NCBI RefSeq assembly: GCF_018403745.1
Contig: NZ_BOVP01000007.1
Location: 1 to 64,000 of the forward strand
Reading direction: 5' to 3'
From: Lactococcus formosensis
GTDB taxonomy: Bacteria; Bacillota; Bacilli; Lactobacillales; Streptococcaceae
Length of the DNA: 64,000 nt
The notes beneath the pieces were generated by a model. It was not told the origin of the DNA. It saw nothing but the letters and a program-made list of their open reading frames with translations, and did no database searches. Every line of letters starts with the position of its first letter. Within the stretch, counting starts at the first letter, position 1. Both the position numbers and the translations under genes were made by a program. Positions 48,343 through 58,525 of the stretch are shown one piece after another.

Positions 48343-48400
48343 ACGCTCAGGCTGCTTGAAAAAAGAGCCCATTGGTACTCGCAGCCCAATGTAGTAGCGT
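48343..48400 (+). ncRNA. Possible pseudoknot RNA between gmk and rpoZ
   Basis: An outer stem ACGCT (48343-48347)/AGCGT (48396-48400) encloses an H-type pseudoknot. Stem 1 is GGCTGC (48350-48355) with GCAGCC (48381-48386). Stem 2 is CATTG (48370-48374) with CAATG (48387-48391). The same bases allow an alternative simple hairpin CATTGG/CCAATG. It lies just before the rpoZ ribosome site. Whether it is a regulatory leader or a processing site is unknown. Confidence 0.45.
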
Positions 48401-48425
48401 ACAGAAAAGAAAAGAGGAAACTGAT

Positions 48426-48785
48426 ATGATGTTAGAACCTTCAATTGACAAATTACTCCAAAACGTGGATTCAAAATATTCACTCGTTGTTTTGGAAGCC
48501 AAACGTGCTCATGAACTACGTGATGGTGAACGTCCTACAATGGAATTCAAATCTGTAAAGCGTACTTTACAAGCTTTGGAAGAAATTGCAGAAGGAACGG
48601 TAACAATCCACCCTTCTCCAGATGCCAAACGTGAAACTTTGAAAGAAAAACGTGAATTAGAACGTCTTCAACAAAAAATGGCCGAAAAACTTATTCGTGA
48701 ACAAATTGCGAAAGAAGAAGCTGAAGAAGAAGCAAAACAAAAAGGAAACCGTGCAGCTAAAGCTGCTGCTGCTGCGGCTGAATAA
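48426..48785 (+). CDS. rpoZ: RNA polymerase omega subunit
   Basis: This 119-residue protein helps to assemble and stabilise RNA polymerase. The conserved N-terminal part is [30 protein letters not shown] and then [17 protein letters not shown]. The C-terminal third is a highly charged Lys/Glu helix ending in an Ala-rich tail. Two adjacent ATG codons (48426 and 48429) are possible starts; GAGG 9 bases upstream favours the first. The frame upstream of it has no ribosome site. Confidence 0.92.
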   Translation: MMLEPSIDKLLQNVDSKYSLVVLEAKRAHELRDGERPTMEFKSVKRTLQALEEIAEGTVTIHPSPDAKRETLKEKRELERLQQKMAEKLIREQIAKEEAEEEAKQKGNRAAKAAAAAAE

Positions 48786-48795
48786 AATATTCTAC

Positions 48796-48842
48796 AAACT
48801 TTCAAAGGTTTATATATCTAAACTTTGGAAGTTTTTCTTTTT
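48796..48842 (+). terminator. Terminator after rpoZ
   Basis: AAACTTTCAAAG…CTTTGGAAGTTT stem followed by TTCTTTTT. Confidence 0.7.
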
Positions 48843-48931
48843 CCGAAATTCAGAGTTGACATTCGCTCATCTCTTTTTGCTATAATTAAATTACTATATC
48901 TAGCCACAGGAAAAGTAAGCAGAGGAGAAAA

Positions 48932-51259
48932 ATGTTCAAAAAAACAGCACGAATTATTGTAGATGTTCCTCTGATGCAGACAGATAAACCATTCTCCTAT
49001 GCAATTCCTACAGAGCTGCAAGAGATGATTGAGCCAGGGATGCGCGTCCATGTTCCTTTTGGTAAAGGAAATCGTCTGGTTCAGGGAATAGTTATCGAAG
49101 CAGGAGATCACGAAGAAGAGAATCTCAAAGAAATAGCTGAGCTTCTCGATTTAGAGCCCGTCTTGACAAAGGAACAGCTCTGTTTGGCAGATGAAATGCG
49201 ACATACTGTTTTTTCTTACAAAATATCCTGTCTGAAAGCGATGCTGCCTAATTTATTGAATTCAAGTTATGATAAGATTTTGACTAATCAAGAAGGAATT
49301 CAAACCAAGTGGAGCGTGCTTGACGAAAGTCAAAAAGTCCAAGCTTTAAAAGATATTAAGGCAGGGAAATTAGTCGTTAGCTACTCTGCAAAGTCAAAAG
49401 AGAACAAGAAAATAGAAAAGTATCTAAAGGCTAATGCCAAATTGGCCACTTTTGAGATTGGAAAAGCAGCTAAAAAAAGAGCGGAATTAAAGGACTATCT
49501 TTTAAACCAAGAAGCAAGTGTGCGTCAAAAAGACTTGCCCTTTTCTTCGACGGTCATCAAGTATTTTATAGAAAATGAACTTGTTGAAGTGACTGAAAAA
49601 GAGGTTTCTAGAACTTCATCCGTTTTTGAAGCAGTCGTACCTGATCAAGCGAAAGTTCTGAATCATGAGCAGCAGCTTGCATTTGATGCTATTGTTTCTT
49701 CTGCAGATAAGCCCTTTTTACTTGAGGGAATTACAGGTTCAGGAAAAACAGAGATTTATTTACAGGTTATTGAACACTTTTTGGAAAAAGGGCAATCTGC
49801 AATTATGCTGGTTCCCGAGATTTCCCTAACACCACAAATGTCTAATCGTTTTATTGCACGCTTTGGGAAAAAAGTTGCAATCATGCATTCGGGACTATCA
49901 GATGGCGAAAAATATGACGAATGGCGTAAGATAAAGGAAGGACGCGCACAGGTTGTTGTCGGGGCGCGATCAGCTATCTTTGCACCTTTGGAAAACATTG
50001 GAGTTATCATTATTGACGAGGAACATGAAACAAGTTATAAACAAGATTCAAGTCCTCGTTATCATGCCAGAGACATTGCCTTGTTACGTGCACAATATCA
50101 TCATGCACGTTTAGTTCTCGGTTCAGCGACACCTAGTCTTGAGAGTCGAGCACGTGCTCAGCGAAATGTTTATCATTTATTGACACTCACGCACCGTGCG
50201 AATGACCAAGCTCTTCTACCTGAAGTTAAAATTGTAGATATGCGTAATAATCTTAGCGATAAGTCTGCCAATTTTTCAGATGCTTTACTTCAAAAAATTC
50301 GTGAAAAAATTGAGCGAAATGAGCAAGTAATTTTGATGCTTAATCGTCGTGGCTACAGTTCATTTGTGATGTGCAGAGATTGTGGCTTCGTTGTTGAATG
50401 TCCAAACTGTGATATTTCTTTAACCCTTCATATGGATACGAAAACTTTAAATTGCCATTATTGTGGTCATCAAGAGGGGATTCCACAAGTTTGTCCAAGC
50501 TGCCAAAGCCGAAAAATCCGATATTATGGCTCAGGTACGCAGAAGGTACAAGAAGAATTAGAAAAATTATTACCAGAAATCCGTATTTTACGTATGGATG
50601 TAGATACAACAAAAACGAAGAATGCACACGAGAAAATTTTAAAGAAATTTGGTAATCATGAGGCGGATGTGCTTTTGGGTACACAGATGATTGCTAAGGG
50701 ATTAGACTTTCCTAACGTAACTTTAGTGGGCGTGATTAATGCGGATACTGGCTTAAATCTTCCAGATTTTCGTGCAAGTGAGCGCAGTTTCCAGTTATTG
50801 ATGCAAGTTGCAGGACGTGCAGGACGTGCAGATAAAAAAGGTGAAGTTATCATCCAGACATTTAATCCGGGACATTATGCGGTTAAACTTGTAGCTGTTC
50901 AAAATTATGAAGCCTTCTATCGTCAGGAAATGTATTACCGTCAACAGCTGTCTTATCCCCCCTATTATTTTACGGTTCAGATTTTAGTTAGTCATAAGGA
51001 TGAAGATGCTGTTGCAAAAAAAGCTTATGAGATAGCAAGTATAGTTAAGGCAAATTTATCAGAGAAAGCCAAAATATTAGGACCGACCCCTAAACCCATC
51101 GCGCGGACACATAATCTTTATCATTATCAGATCCTGGTGAAGTATCGCTTTGAGGAGCAACTGGAAGAAGTATTAAATCAGGTCCTTGATTTAACGCAAA
51201 AGCGTGAAAACAAGGATGTCAGAGTTCTTATTGATAGTGAACCACAAAATTTTGTATAA
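48932..51259 (+). CDS. priA: Primosomal replication factor PriA (helicase)
   Basis: This 775-residue 3'-5' helicase restarts stalled replication forks. The N-terminal part binds DNA fork ends. The helicase core has Walker A GITGSGKTEIYLQ (about 269), Walker B IIDEEHE and motifs such as LVLGSATPSLES. The zinc-binding part carries CRDCGFVVECPNCDISL and CHYCGHQ…CPSCQS (eight cysteines). The C-terminal helicase half has GTQMIAKGLDFPNVTLVG and QVAGRAGRADK. Length is normal. An AGAGGAGA ribosome site precedes the ATG. Transcribed separately from rpoZ, which ends at a terminator. Confidence 0.95.
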   Translation: MFKKTARIIVDVPLMQTDKPFSYAIPTELQEMIEPGMRVHVPFGKGNRLVQGIVIEAGDHEEENLKEIAELLDLEPVLTKEQLCLADEMRHTVFSYKISCLKAMLPNLLNSSYDKILTNQEGIQTKWSVLDESQKVQALKDIKAGKLVVSYSAKSKENKKIEKYLKANAKLATFEIGKAAKKRAELKDYLLNQEASVRQKDLPFSSTVIKYFIENELVEVTEKEVSRTSSVFEAVVPDQAKVLNHEQQLAFDAIVSSADKPFLLEGITGSGKTEIYLQVIEHFLEKGQSAIMLVPEISLTPQMSNRFIARFGKKVAIMHSGLSDGEKYDEWRKIKEGRAQVVVGARSAIFAPLENIGVIIIDEEHETSYKQDSSPRYHARDIALLRAQYHHARLVLGSATPSLESRARAQRNVYHLLTLTHRANDQALLPEVKIVDMRNNLSDKSANFSDALLQKIREKIERNEQVILMLNRRGYSSFVMCRDCGFVVECPNCDISLTLHMDTKTLNCHYCGHQEGIPQVCPSCQSRKIRYYGSGTQKVQEELEKLLPEIRILRMDVDTTKTKNAHEKILKKFGNHEADVLLGTQMIAKGLDFPNVTLVGVINADTGLNLPDFRASERSFQLLMQVAGRAGRADKKGEVIIQTFNPGHYAVKLVAVQNYEAFYRQEMYYRQQLSYPPYYFTVQILVSHKDEDAVAKKAYEIASIVKANLSEKAKILGPTPKPIARTHNLYHYQILVKYRFEEQLEEVLNQVLDLTQKRENKDVRVLIDSEPQNFV

Positions 51260-51287
51260 AAATGACAAGTAAATTGTCATTTTTTTC
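51258..51287 (+). terminator. Terminator after priA
   Basis: AATGACAA-GTAAA-TTGTCATT stem followed by T's. Confidence 0.85.
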
Positions 51288-51342
51288 TTTATGAGCATTG
51301 TCTTATTTTTCGAGGTTTTCATTGCTTACATTTTTAAAGTGA

Positions 51343-51400
51343 GCACTATATGTTGTGTTGTGATATAATAAAAAATGTCTTTAGGCACTATATGTTGTGT
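51343..51400 (+). promoter_or_regulatory. Promoter with two NrdR boxes upstream of dgk
   Basis: Two identical 16-base sites GCACTATATGTTGTGT lie at 51343-51358 and 51385-51400, 42 bases apart (about four helical turns). They match the published NrdR-box pattern acaCwAtATaTwGtgt at 14 of 16 positions. The -10 TATAAT (51364-51369) sits between them. NrdR, the dATP/ATP-sensing repressor of ribonucleotide reductase, should control this salvage operon. Confidence 0.75.
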
Positions 51401-51505
51401 TTGTGTCTTGAGGCGTATTGAAGCAAAATAGTGTGTTCATTACCTCAATGAACCTTTTCACATAGTATTCTGGAAATTAGAATACAAAAAGTTAGGAAGG
51501 AAAAA

Positions 51506-52162
51506 ATGGCAGTGTTAGTATTAGCTGGAACAATTGGAGCTGGCAAAAGTTCACTTACAGAAATGTTGGCAGAGGATCTAGGAACAGAGGCGTTCTATGA
51601 AAGTGTAGATGATAATGAGGTTTTACCTCTCTTTTACCAAAATCCACAAAAATATGCCTTTTTGTTGCAAATCTATTTTTTGAATAAGAGGTTTGACTCG
51701 ATTAAAAGGGCACTTTCGCATAACAATAATGTACTTGACCGTTCAATTTATGAGGACAGTTTGCTTTTTCATCTGAATGCAGACTTGGGACGAGCAACAG
51801 ATATTGAAGTAGAAGTTTATGATGCTTTGTTGGAAAATATGTTAGAGGAAATCAACACAATAACTTTCAAAAAGCGCCCTGATCTCTTGATTCATGTGAG
51901 TGTTTCTTTTGAAAAAATGCTCGAACGTATCCAGAAAAGAGGACGTGAGTTTGAACAATTGGAATATGACAGCTCACTTTATGACTACTATCAAGAGTTG
52001 AATAAGCGCTATGAAAAATGGTTTGAGGATTTTGATATTTGTCCGAAAATTCAAATTGACGGCGATAAGTATGATTTTGTTGAGGATGAAAAAGCAAAAC
52101 TATTTGTCCTTAAACAAATTAAAGACAAGCTCGCAGAAATTGAGGAGGAGAACAGCAAATGA
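51506..52162 (+). CDS. Deoxynucleoside kinase (dGK/dAK/dCK type)
   Basis: This 218-residue kinase phosphorylates deoxynucleosides. It has the P-loop GTIGAGKSS (8-16), the DRSIYED catalytic pattern, and the lid RIQKRGREFEQ. It is the first gene of a three-gene operon with a LOG-family and a deoxyribosyltransferase gene. Salvage of dNTP precursors is the joint theme. Its specificity cannot be read from the sequence. Paired NrdR boxes in the promoter link it to ribonucleotide reductase control. Confidence 0.88.
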   Translation: MAVLVLAGTIGAGKSSLTEMLAEDLGTEAFYESVDDNEVLPLFYQNPQKYAFLLQIYFLNKRFDSIKRALSHNNNVLDRSIYEDSLLFHLNADLGRATDIEVEVYDALLENMLEEINTITFKKRPDLLIHVSVSFEKMLERIQKRGREFEQLEYDSSLYDYYQELNKRYEKWFEDFDICPKIQIDGDKYDFVEDEKAKLFVLKQIKDKLAEIEEENSK

Positions 52163-52713
52163 ATTTAACTGTTTTCTTATCGGCCCGAGATGGAAAAAAT
52201 CCGACTCATTTATTGCGCAGTAAGAAACTCGGAGAAGCAATAACGCGTAGCGGGCACACCTTAGTGTATGGAGGTTCTCAAGAAGGATGTATGGGTGCTG
52301 TATCGGATGCGGTGCTAGAGAATAAGGGACAAGTTATTGCTGTTTATCCTGAAGGAGTCTTACCTTTAGAGCCGCCACGTCAAAATGCAACAGAGCTTTA
52401 TCTGGCTAAAAATATGGATGAACGTAAACGTAAGTTGATTGATTTAGGTGAAGCATTTATTATTTTGCCTGGAGGCTTTGGGACAATGGAAGAAGTTTTT
52501 CAGCTCCTGACGGAGATGAGCATTGGACAAACAGAAATACGGCCGGTTATTTTCATTGATAAAGACTTCTATCTTCCTTTATTTAATATGATTCAGCAAC
52601 AAACCAAAGAAGAAATGTTGTCTTTAGAAGTTTTAGAAGCTGTCCATCTAGTTGAGACAACGGAACAAGCCATGCAGTTATTAGGAGACTTAAATTATGA
52701 ACAAGCTATTTGA
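52159..52713 (+). CDS. LOG/TIGR00730 family protein
   Basis: This 184-residue Rossmann-fold protein has the PGGFGTMEE motif and GGSQEGCMGAVSDAVLENKG. Homologues are nucleoside 5'-monophosphate phosphoribohydrolases (cytokinin-activating LOG in plants). It overlaps the kinase by 4 bases and the next gene by 17, so the three genes are translationally coupled. Nucleotide base release is a fair inference given the neighbours, though the physiological substrate is not established. The old annotation as lysine decarboxylase should not be used. Confidence 0.83.
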   Translation: MNLTVFLSARDGKNPTHLLRSKKLGEAITRSGHTLVYGGSQEGCMGAVSDAVLENKGQVIAVYPEGVLPLEPPRQNATELYLAKNMDERKRKLIDLGEAFIILPGGFGTMEEVFQLLTEMSIGQTEIRPVIFIDKDFYLPLFNMIQQQTKEEMLSLEVLEAVHLVETTEQAMQLLGDLNYEQAI

Positions 52714-53176
52714 ACAAGAAGTAAAAGTGTATCTTGCAGCACCCTTTTTCAGTGAGAGTCAAATTCAAAAAGTGGAAAAATTGGAAGCAGCACTTGCTAA
52801 GAACGAAACGGTTGCCTCTTATTTTAGTCCGATGCGTTGCCAACGTCCAGAAGGATTAGCAGAGGATGTTGAACCATTTACACCAGTGTGGGCAAAAGCT
52901 ACAATGGAAAACGACGTTAAAGAAGTGGAGGCTGCTGATGTAATTGTTGCCATTTTAGACTATGATGGACAGGATACGGATTCGGGTACTGCATGGGAGT
53001 TAGGCTATGCGATAGCGAAAGGCAAACCGACTTTCTTGGTTCGTTTTGAAGAAAATGGACCGGGAAACATTATGCTCACAGAGCGAAATACCGCCTTCTT
53101 CACCGAAGCTGAACAAGTAGAAACATATGATTTTATGGAAGCTCAACCCCTACCTTATACCGGCAAATATATATAG
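52697..53176 (+). CDS. Nucleoside 2-deoxyribosyltransferase
   Basis: This 159-residue enzyme exchanges bases between deoxyribonucleosides. The family signatures are KVYLAAPFFSESQIQ at the N-terminus, an acidic stretch, and DTDSGTAWELGYAIAKGKP with the catalytic Glu in the WELG part. The last gene of the salvage operon, it overlaps its predecessor by 17 bases. It lets deoxyribose be moved to needed bases, after which the kinase traps the product. A terminator follows. Confidence 0.9.
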   Translation: MNKLFEQEVKVYLAAPFFSESQIQKVEKLEAALAKNETVASYFSPMRCQRPEGLAEDVEPFTPVWAKATMENDVKEVEAADVIVAILDYDGQDTDSGTAWELGYAIAKGKPTFLVRFEENGPGNIMLTERNTAFFTEAEQVETYDFMEAQPLPYTGKYI

Positions 53177-53216
53177 TTATTATTTATTTTTAATTCATTT
53201 TGGGGCTAACAAATAA

Positions 53217-53250
53217 TAAAAGAGAGATGTATTGTTGTGCTCTCTTTTTT
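53217..53250 (+). terminator. Terminator of the deoxynucleoside salvage operon
   Basis: AAAAGAGAG-N14-CTCTCTTTTTT, T-rich tail. Confidence 0.78.
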
Positions 53251-53487
53251 ATTTTTTTATTGAAAGAGAAGAATATCCTGAGATTATAGTCTATAATCAA
53301 GGGTATGAAAAGGAATAGGGGTTAAGAAAATGTTATAATAAAGGCACACATTTTTTATAGGATAAGAATAAAGTTTTTTATGAAAAATAAAAGAGGAGGA
53401 TGAGGGACACGAGAAATATGTTCAAGGAAATCACAATAAACTTGAAGCATTAAGAAAAAGATTTAGACAACGTGTTAAAATAATACT
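53251..53487 (+). other. Intergenic region upstream of fmt with a frame-broken small ORF
   Basis: An extended -10 TG-T-TATAAT (53331-53339) is present. A frame MKNKRGG stops at 53401-53403. One base further on, another frame, without its own start, reads EEDEGHEKYVQGNHNKLE… and runs to a TGA at 53489 that overlaps the fmt ATG. It could be one small gene with a frameshift, a +1 shift site next to AGAGGAGG, or chance. Confidence 0.35.
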
Positions 53488-53488
53488 A
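53473..53488 (+). promoter_or_regulatory. Extended -10 promoter for a leaderless fmt mRNA
   Basis: TG-T-TAAAAT (53473-53481) followed by 6 bases and the fmt ATG, the same layout as at rsgA; no Shine-Dalgarno. Confidence 0.55.
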
Positions 53489-54441
53489 TGACAAAAACAA
53501 AAATCATATTTATGGGGACTCCTAAGTTTTCTCAAACGGTATTGCAAGGATTGATTGATAGCCAACGTTATGACATTTTAGCTGTCGTCACACAGCCTGA
53601 TCGTAAGGTGGGACGTAAGCAAGAGCTTCGTCAAACACCCGTAAAAGAGCTGGCATTGAAAGCGGACTTGAAAATTTTACAGCCTGAGAAATTATCTGGT
53701 TCAGCTGAAATGGATGAATTACTGGCATTTGGTGCTCAAGGTGCAGGTATTGTAACGGCAGCCTTCGGGCAGTTCTTGCCAGGAAAATTACTTGATGCAA
53801 TGGCTTTTGCAGTAAATGTTCATGCCTCTTTGTTGCCTAAGTATCGTGGTGGAGCACCGATCCATTATGCAATTATGAATGGCGAAAAAGAAGCAGGCGT
53901 GACCATTATGGAAATGGTCAGAAAGATGGATGCAGGGGATATGGTTGCGAAAGCTTCTACTCCGATTTTAGATGAAGATAATGTAGGAACGATGTTCGAA
54001 AAATTAGCTATTATCGGCCGTGATCTTCTTCTTGAAACGTTGCCTCTATACGTTGCAGGAGAAATCAAACCAGAAGCGCAGGATGAAACACAAGCGACTT
54101 TCTCTCCAAACATTAGCCCTGACGAAGAAAAAATTGACTGGTCAAAAAATAACCGTCAAATCTTTAATCAAATCCGTGGTATGAATCCATTTCCTGTAGC
54201 ACATACCCTCTGGAATCAAGGACGATTCAAAATCTACAACAGTCGTCCTATCGACACAGAGAAACAAGGACAACCTGGTGAAATTATTGATAAAACAAAA
54301 AAATCCCTCATAGTGGCAACAGGTTCTGGTGCTTTAGAACTTCTCGAAGTACAGCCAGCTGGAAAGCCCAAAATGGATATTATTAGTTTCCTTAATGGTT
54401 TAGGACAGAAAGTAAATATAGGAGATCAATTTGGCAAATAA
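53488..54441 (+). CDS. fmt: Methionyl-tRNA formyltransferase
   Basis: The enzyme formylates initiator Met-tRNA. The 317 residues have the formyl-transferase domain with [20 protein letters not shown] (catalytic Asn-His), the Asp in MDAGDMVAK, and a C-terminal OB-like domain (about 205-310). It starts without a ribosome site behind a closely placed -10 box. The 3' end overlaps rsmB by 11 bases. It heads the fmt-rsmB-stp-pknB run. Confidence 0.95.
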   Translation: MTKTKIIFMGTPKFSQTVLQGLIDSQRYDILAVVTQPDRKVGRKQELRQTPVKELALKADLKILQPEKLSGSAEMDELLAFGAQGAGIVTAAFGQFLPGKLLDAMAFAVNVHASLLPKYRGGAPIHYAIMNGEKEAGVTIMEMVRKMDAGDMVAKASTPILDEDNVGTMFEKLAIIGRDLLLETLPLYVAGEIKPEAQDETQATFSPNISPDEEKIDWSKNNRQIFNQIRGMNPFPVAHTLWNQGRFKIYNSRPIDTEKQGQPGEIIDKTKKSLIVATGSGALELLEVQPAGKPKMDIISFLNGLGQKVNIGDQFGK

Positions 54442-55702
54442 TGCAAGACAAGTCGCACTTGACGTGCTCAACGATATTTTTGGGAATGATGCGTATGCGA
54501 ATATTGCCTTAGATAGAACATTACGTGAAGTAGAACTTTCGGACTTAGACCGTAATTTTGTAACAGCTTTGGTTTATGGTGTCGTATCTAAAGAAAAACT
54601 TTTGGAGTGGTATTTAGAGCCTTTCTTTAAAAAACAACCAAAACCGTGGGCGAAGATGCTATTGATAATGACCATATATCAAATCCTTTTCATGGATAAA
54701 GTGCCAACCTCAGCTGCCGTTGATGAAGCTGTTAAGATAGCTAAACGTAAAGATGGGCAGCAAGCAGGAAACTTTATCAATGCTGTTTTGCGCAATTTTA
54801 TGCGTTCAGAGCGTCGAAATGAAGAGCCAAAAACTTGGGAAATCAAATACTCCATGGCTAAACTTCTTTTGGATAAAATGGTACGACAGTTTGGCGGAAA
54901 ACGTACAGGAATGATGTTAGAGAGCTTAGAAAAACCAAGTAAAGCCAGCCTCAGAATAATCGATCCTCAAGTTACTGTTCCAGATACAGTACCCTCAGAA
55001 CTCTCTCCTGTTGGGCGTGTGGCAGATCATGGTAATTTTGCACATAGCCAAGCATTTATTGAAGGGAAAATTACTATTCAGGATGAGACCAGCCAGCTGG
55101 TAGCGCCACAACTTGAATTAACAGGAAGTGAACGGGTTCTTGACGCTTGTGCTGCACCAGGCGGAAAGACAACTCACATCGCTCAATACCTTGATGATGG
55201 GCATGTCACAGCTTGTGATCTCTATGACCACAAGTTAAAACTCATTGAAGATAATGCAGAACGCCAAGGGGTTTGGGAAAAAATTACGACAGTCAAAGCA
55301 GATGCAACGCAATTAGCAGAACGCTTTGCGGATGAAGAAGACTTTGATCGTATCTTGGTTGATGCACCTTGCTCTGGGATTGGTTTGATTCGTCGTAAAC
55401 CTGATATCCGTTATCGTAAGGAAAGCTCTGACTTTCTTAATTTACAGGGAATTCAACTGAAAATTTTAGACAGTGCTTCGAAAAAGCTAAAGAAAAATGG
55501 TATAATGGTCTACAGTACCTGCACAATTTTTGATGAAGAAAACTTTGAGGTGGTAAATAAATTCCTTGAGACTCATCCAGAATTTGAACAGGTTGAAATT
55601 TCGCATGAAAAAGAAGATATTATCACAGAAGGTTGTATTTTCATTACACCAGAAATGTATCATACAGATGGTTTCTTTATTGCGAAATTCAGAAAACTTT
55701 AA
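54431..55702 (+). CDS. rsmB: 16S rRNA (cytosine-967-C5)-methyltransferase RsmB
   Basis: The enzyme methylates C967 in 16S rRNA. The 423 residues have an N-terminal NusB-like RNA-binding domain (about 1-130) and a SAM methyltransferase domain with [26 protein letters not shown] and the catalytic Cys in VYSTCTIF. The TTG start at 54431 has GGAG 6 bases upstream within fmt, and the 11-base overlap makes coupling likely. stp follows after 20 bases. Confidence 0.94.
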   Translation: MANNARQVALDVLNDIFGNDAYANIALDRTLREVELSDLDRNFVTALVYGVVSKEKLLEWYLEPFFKKQPKPWAKMLLIMTIYQILFMDKVPTSAAVDEAVKIAKRKDGQQAGNFINAVLRNFMRSERRNEEPKTWEIKYSMAKLLLDKMVRQFGGKRTGMMLESLEKPSKASLRIIDPQVTVPDTVPSELSPVGRVADHGNFAHSQAFIEGKITIQDETSQLVAPQLELTGSERVLDACAAPGGKTTHIAQYLDDGHVTACDLYDHKLKLIEDNAERQGVWEKITTVKADATQLAERFADEEDFDRILVDAPCSGIGLIRRKPDIRYRKESSDFLNLQGIQLKILDSASKKLKKNGIMVYSTCTIFDEENFEVVNKFLETHPEFEQVEISHEKEDIITEGCIFITPEMYHTDGFFIAKFRKL

Positions 55703-55722
55703 TTCTTTTATAAGGAGCAAAA

Positions 55723-56496
55723 GTGGAATATAGTATTTTATCAGACATTGGTATGAAACGTACCGCCAACCAAGACTTTGCAGGCACTTATGTTAACCGC
55801 GCAGGCTATCGTCTTTTTCTTTTAGCAGATGGTATGGGGGGACATAAAGCAGGCAATGTCGCGAGTAAATTAACCGTAGAGGATTTGGGAAAATTATGGT
55901 CGGAATCATTTTTTGATGACGGCACACCTGTTGCGACAATGGAAACATGGCTCCGCAACCAAATCCGTAATGAAAGTGAAAATATTGCAGATTTAGGTAA
56001 ACTTGATGAGTATCAAGGGATGGGGACAACGCTTGAAGCTTTAGTGATGCAAGAAGGCCAAGTGATCTCGGCTCACGTCGGTGACAGTCGTACCTACTTA
56101 ATTCGTGATGGTCAGATGCAAAAAATTACAACAGACCATTCTTTAGTTCAAGAGCTTGTTGATGCAGGTCAAATTACTGAAGAAGAGGCTGAAATACACC
56201 CTAACAAAAACATCATTACGCGTTCTCTTGGTCAGTCGGCTGAAGTTCAAGCTGACTTACAAGCTGTGGATGTTCAGCCGGGAGATTATCTTCTGATGAA
56301 CTCTGATGGTTTGACAAATATGATATCCTCTGAGGAGATTTTAGAAGTTGTCTATTCAGAGGCGAGTATTGAAGAGAAGACGGAAATACTTGTAGGTCTT
56401 GCAAATGAAGCAGGCGGACATGACAATATCACAGTGATCTTAGTGAAAATTGACGAAGAGTCTGTAGTGATGAATGAAGATGTGGAGGTTGACTGA
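55723..56496 (+). CDS. stp: PP2C-family serine/threonine phosphatase
   Basis: This 257-residue metal-dependent phosphatase (PppL/Stp) reverses phosphorylation by the neighbouring kinase. The metal-binding acidic motifs are [28 protein letters not shown] and GGHDNITVI. The GTG start at 55723 follows AAGGAG by 5 bases. Its stop overlaps the kinase ATG by one base, and this coupled pair is the standard arrangement in Gram-positive bacteria. Confidence 0.95.
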   Translation: MEYSILSDIGMKRTANQDFAGTYVNRAGYRLFLLADGMGGHKAGNVASKLTVEDLGKLWSESFFDDGTPVATMETWLRNQIRNESENIADLGKLDEYQGMGTTLEALVMQEGQVISAHVGDSRTYLIRDGQMQKITTDHSLVQELVDAGQITEEEAEIHPNKNIITRSLGQSAEVQADLQAVDVQPGDYLLMNSDGLTNMISSEEILEVVYSEASIEEKTEILVGLANEAGGHDNITVILVKIDEESVVMNEDVEVD

Positions 56497-58445
56497 TGAT
56501 TCAAATCGGAAAAATCTTTGCAGATCGTTATAAAATCATTAAAGAAGTTGGCCGAGGGGGTATGGCCAATGTTTATCAAGGGGAAGATACTTATCTTGAT
56601 AATCGTCAAGTAGCGATTAAAGTTTTACGCTCTAATTTTGAAAACGACAATATTGCAATTGCTCGCTTCCAACGAGAAGCATTTGCAATGGCAGAACTTT
56701 CTCATCCTAATATTGTGAGTATTTCTGATGTAGGAGAGTCTGAAAATCAACAGTATATCGTCATGGAATACGTTGATGGAATGACTTTAAAACAATACAT
56801 CAATGAACACGCTCCTTTGTCAAATGATGAGGCAGTGAACATTACTTCAGAAATTCTTTCAGCTATGGAATGTGCGCATAACCATGGTATTATTCACCGT
56901 GATTTGAAGCCACAAAACGTATTGCTCTCTCAAAGTGGGAACGTGAAAGTGACGGACTTCGGGATAGCCAAGGCCCTGACAGAAACGAGTTTAACGCAAA
57001 CCAACACGATGTTTGGAAGTGTTCACTATTTATCGCCAGAGCAAGCGCGTGGGGCGAATGCAACACTTCAGTCAGATATTTATGCTATTGGTATTATTTT
57101 GTTTGAGTTGTTGACAGGGCAAATCCCGTTTGACGGGGATTCTGCAGTAGCGATTGCTCTAAAACATTTTCAAGAAAATGTACCAAGCATTATTAATATC
57201 AATAAAAATGTTCCTCAAGCATTGGAAAATGTTGTAATCAAAGCAACAGCTAAAGATATTCACAATCGTTATGCGAATGTTGAGGAGATGATGACAGACC
57301 TAGCTACGGCTACCAGTTTGGATCGTAAAGGGGAGCCGAAGCTTACCTTTGATAAGGACTTAGATGCAACTAAAGCTTTGCCTAGTAAGTTAATCAATCC
57401 CTATGATACAAAACCTCTAATTGATAATCCGCAATCAGAACAAAAGGACGAAGCAAAAAATAGTGTTGCCGAAGACAAGGTGAAAACAGATCCGGAGCTA
57501 ATAAAGAAGAAATCACGTAAAGGATTGATTGCTTGGATTGTTCTTGCACTTGTACTTATCGCAGGAGGTGTTACAGCTTGGATGATTACAACGCCTCAAA
57601 ATGTCTCTGTTCCTGATGTGACAAATATGACACAGGAAGAAGCAGAAAGTAAGCTAAAAGACAAAAATCTTACTGTTGGAAATATTATTCCTGAATTAAG
57701 TACGACCGTTGAAAAGGACAAAGTAACACGTACAAATCCTGAATCAGGATCTAATGTTCGAAAAAATAGCAAAGTAGATATCTATGTTTCACAAGGTGCA
57801 AGTGGCTTTAAGATGGACGACTATGTCGGACAAAAGTATGAGGACGTTGTGGATGAGCTTGTTTTGAATAAAAATATCAGCAAGAGTCAAATTAAGGTAA
57901 ATTATGTGACAAGCTCTGAAGCTTCAGGTACTATTGTGAAGCAAACACCAGTTAAAGGAGAGTTTTTCGATCCAACAGGTAATGATCAAATCACATTTGA
58001 TGTGTCTGAAGGTGAGACGGTAATTATGCCTGCGCTTGCCCTTACTGCAGGTGGCTTAAGCTCAACATCAGCAATCAGTTACCTCAATCAGCTGCAAAGT
58101 CTTGGAGTACCTAAATCAAATATTACCTTTGTTGATGCAAGTACAGCAAGCGAAGTTTCAAGTTCTAACCTTAATGGTTATTACGTAACACAAACCAGCC
58201 CTGAGTCAGGAAAAGAATTTAATCCGTCAAATACAAAAATTACCTTGACAGTGGCGAAAGCTAACAATAGTAATACAGGTGGCAATCAAACGTCAGAAAC
58301 AACACTGGAAACAACAACACCAGAGACGACTCCAGAAACAACACCGGAGACTTCACCAGAACAAGGTAAAGACTCTTCCAACCAAGAAAAAGATTCTTCC
58401 TCAAACAATGGAGACACGAATAGTACAACGGAACAAGCGTCTTGA
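56496..58445 (+). CDS. pknB: PASTA-domain serine/threonine kinase PknB/Stk1
   Basis: This 649-residue membrane kinase senses cell-wall state and phosphorylates division and wall-synthesis proteins. The kinase domain (about 10-270) has the Gly-rich loop GRGGMANVY, Lys42, HRDLKPQN (catalytic Asp136) and DFG (154-156). A juxtamembrane part, one transmembrane helix (about 343-365) and three extracellular PASTA domains (about 367-590) follow. It ends in a Thr/Glu/Pro-rich tail ([14 protein letters not shown]) that probably spans the wall. The gene closes at a strong terminator. Confidence 0.95.
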   Translation: MIQIGKIFADRYKIIKEVGRGGMANVYQGEDTYLDNRQVAIKVLRSNFENDNIAIARFQREAFAMAELSHPNIVSISDVGESENQQYIVMEYVDGMTLKQYINEHAPLSNDEAVNITSEILSAMECAHNHGIIHRDLKPQNVLLSQSGNVKVTDFGIAKALTETSLTQTNTMFGSVHYLSPEQARGANATLQSDIYAIGIILFELLTGQIPFDGDSAVAIALKHFQENVPSIININKNVPQALENVVIKATAKDIHNRYANVEEMMTDLATATSLDRKGEPKLTFDKDLDATKALPSKLINPYDTKPLIDNPQSEQKDEAKNSVAEDKVKTDPELIKKKSRKGLIAWIVLALVLIAGGVTAWMITTPQNVSVPDVTNMTQEEAESKLKDKNLTVGNIIPELSTTVEKDKVTRTNPESGSNVRKNSKVDIYVSQGASGFKMDDYVGQKYEDVVDELVLNKNISKSQIKVNYVTSSEASGTIVKQTPVKGEFFDPTGNDQITFDVSEGETVIMPALALTAGGLSSTSAISYLNQLQSLGVPKSNITFVDASTASEVSSSNLNGYYVTQTSPESGKEFNPSNTKITLTVAKANNSNTGGNQTSETTLETTTPETTPETTPETSPEQGKDSSNQEKDSSSNNGDTNSTTEQAS

Positions 58446-58449
58446 CACA

Positions 58450-58481
58450 AAAAAACTTCCAGATATCTGGAAGTTTTTTAT
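58450..58481 (+). terminator. Terminator after pknB
   Basis: AAAACTTCCAG-ATAT-CTGGAAGTTTTTT. Confidence 0.88.
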
Positions 58482-58491
58482 ATAGTAAAAG

Positions 58492-58518
58492 AAAAAAACT
58501 GCCCAAAGGCAGTTTTTT
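58492..58518 (-). terminator. Terminator after rpsO
   Basis: AAAAAACTGCC-CAAA-GGCAGTTTTTT, oriented for the minus-strand gene but symmetrical. Confidence 0.85.
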
Positions 58519-58525
58519 CTGAGTC

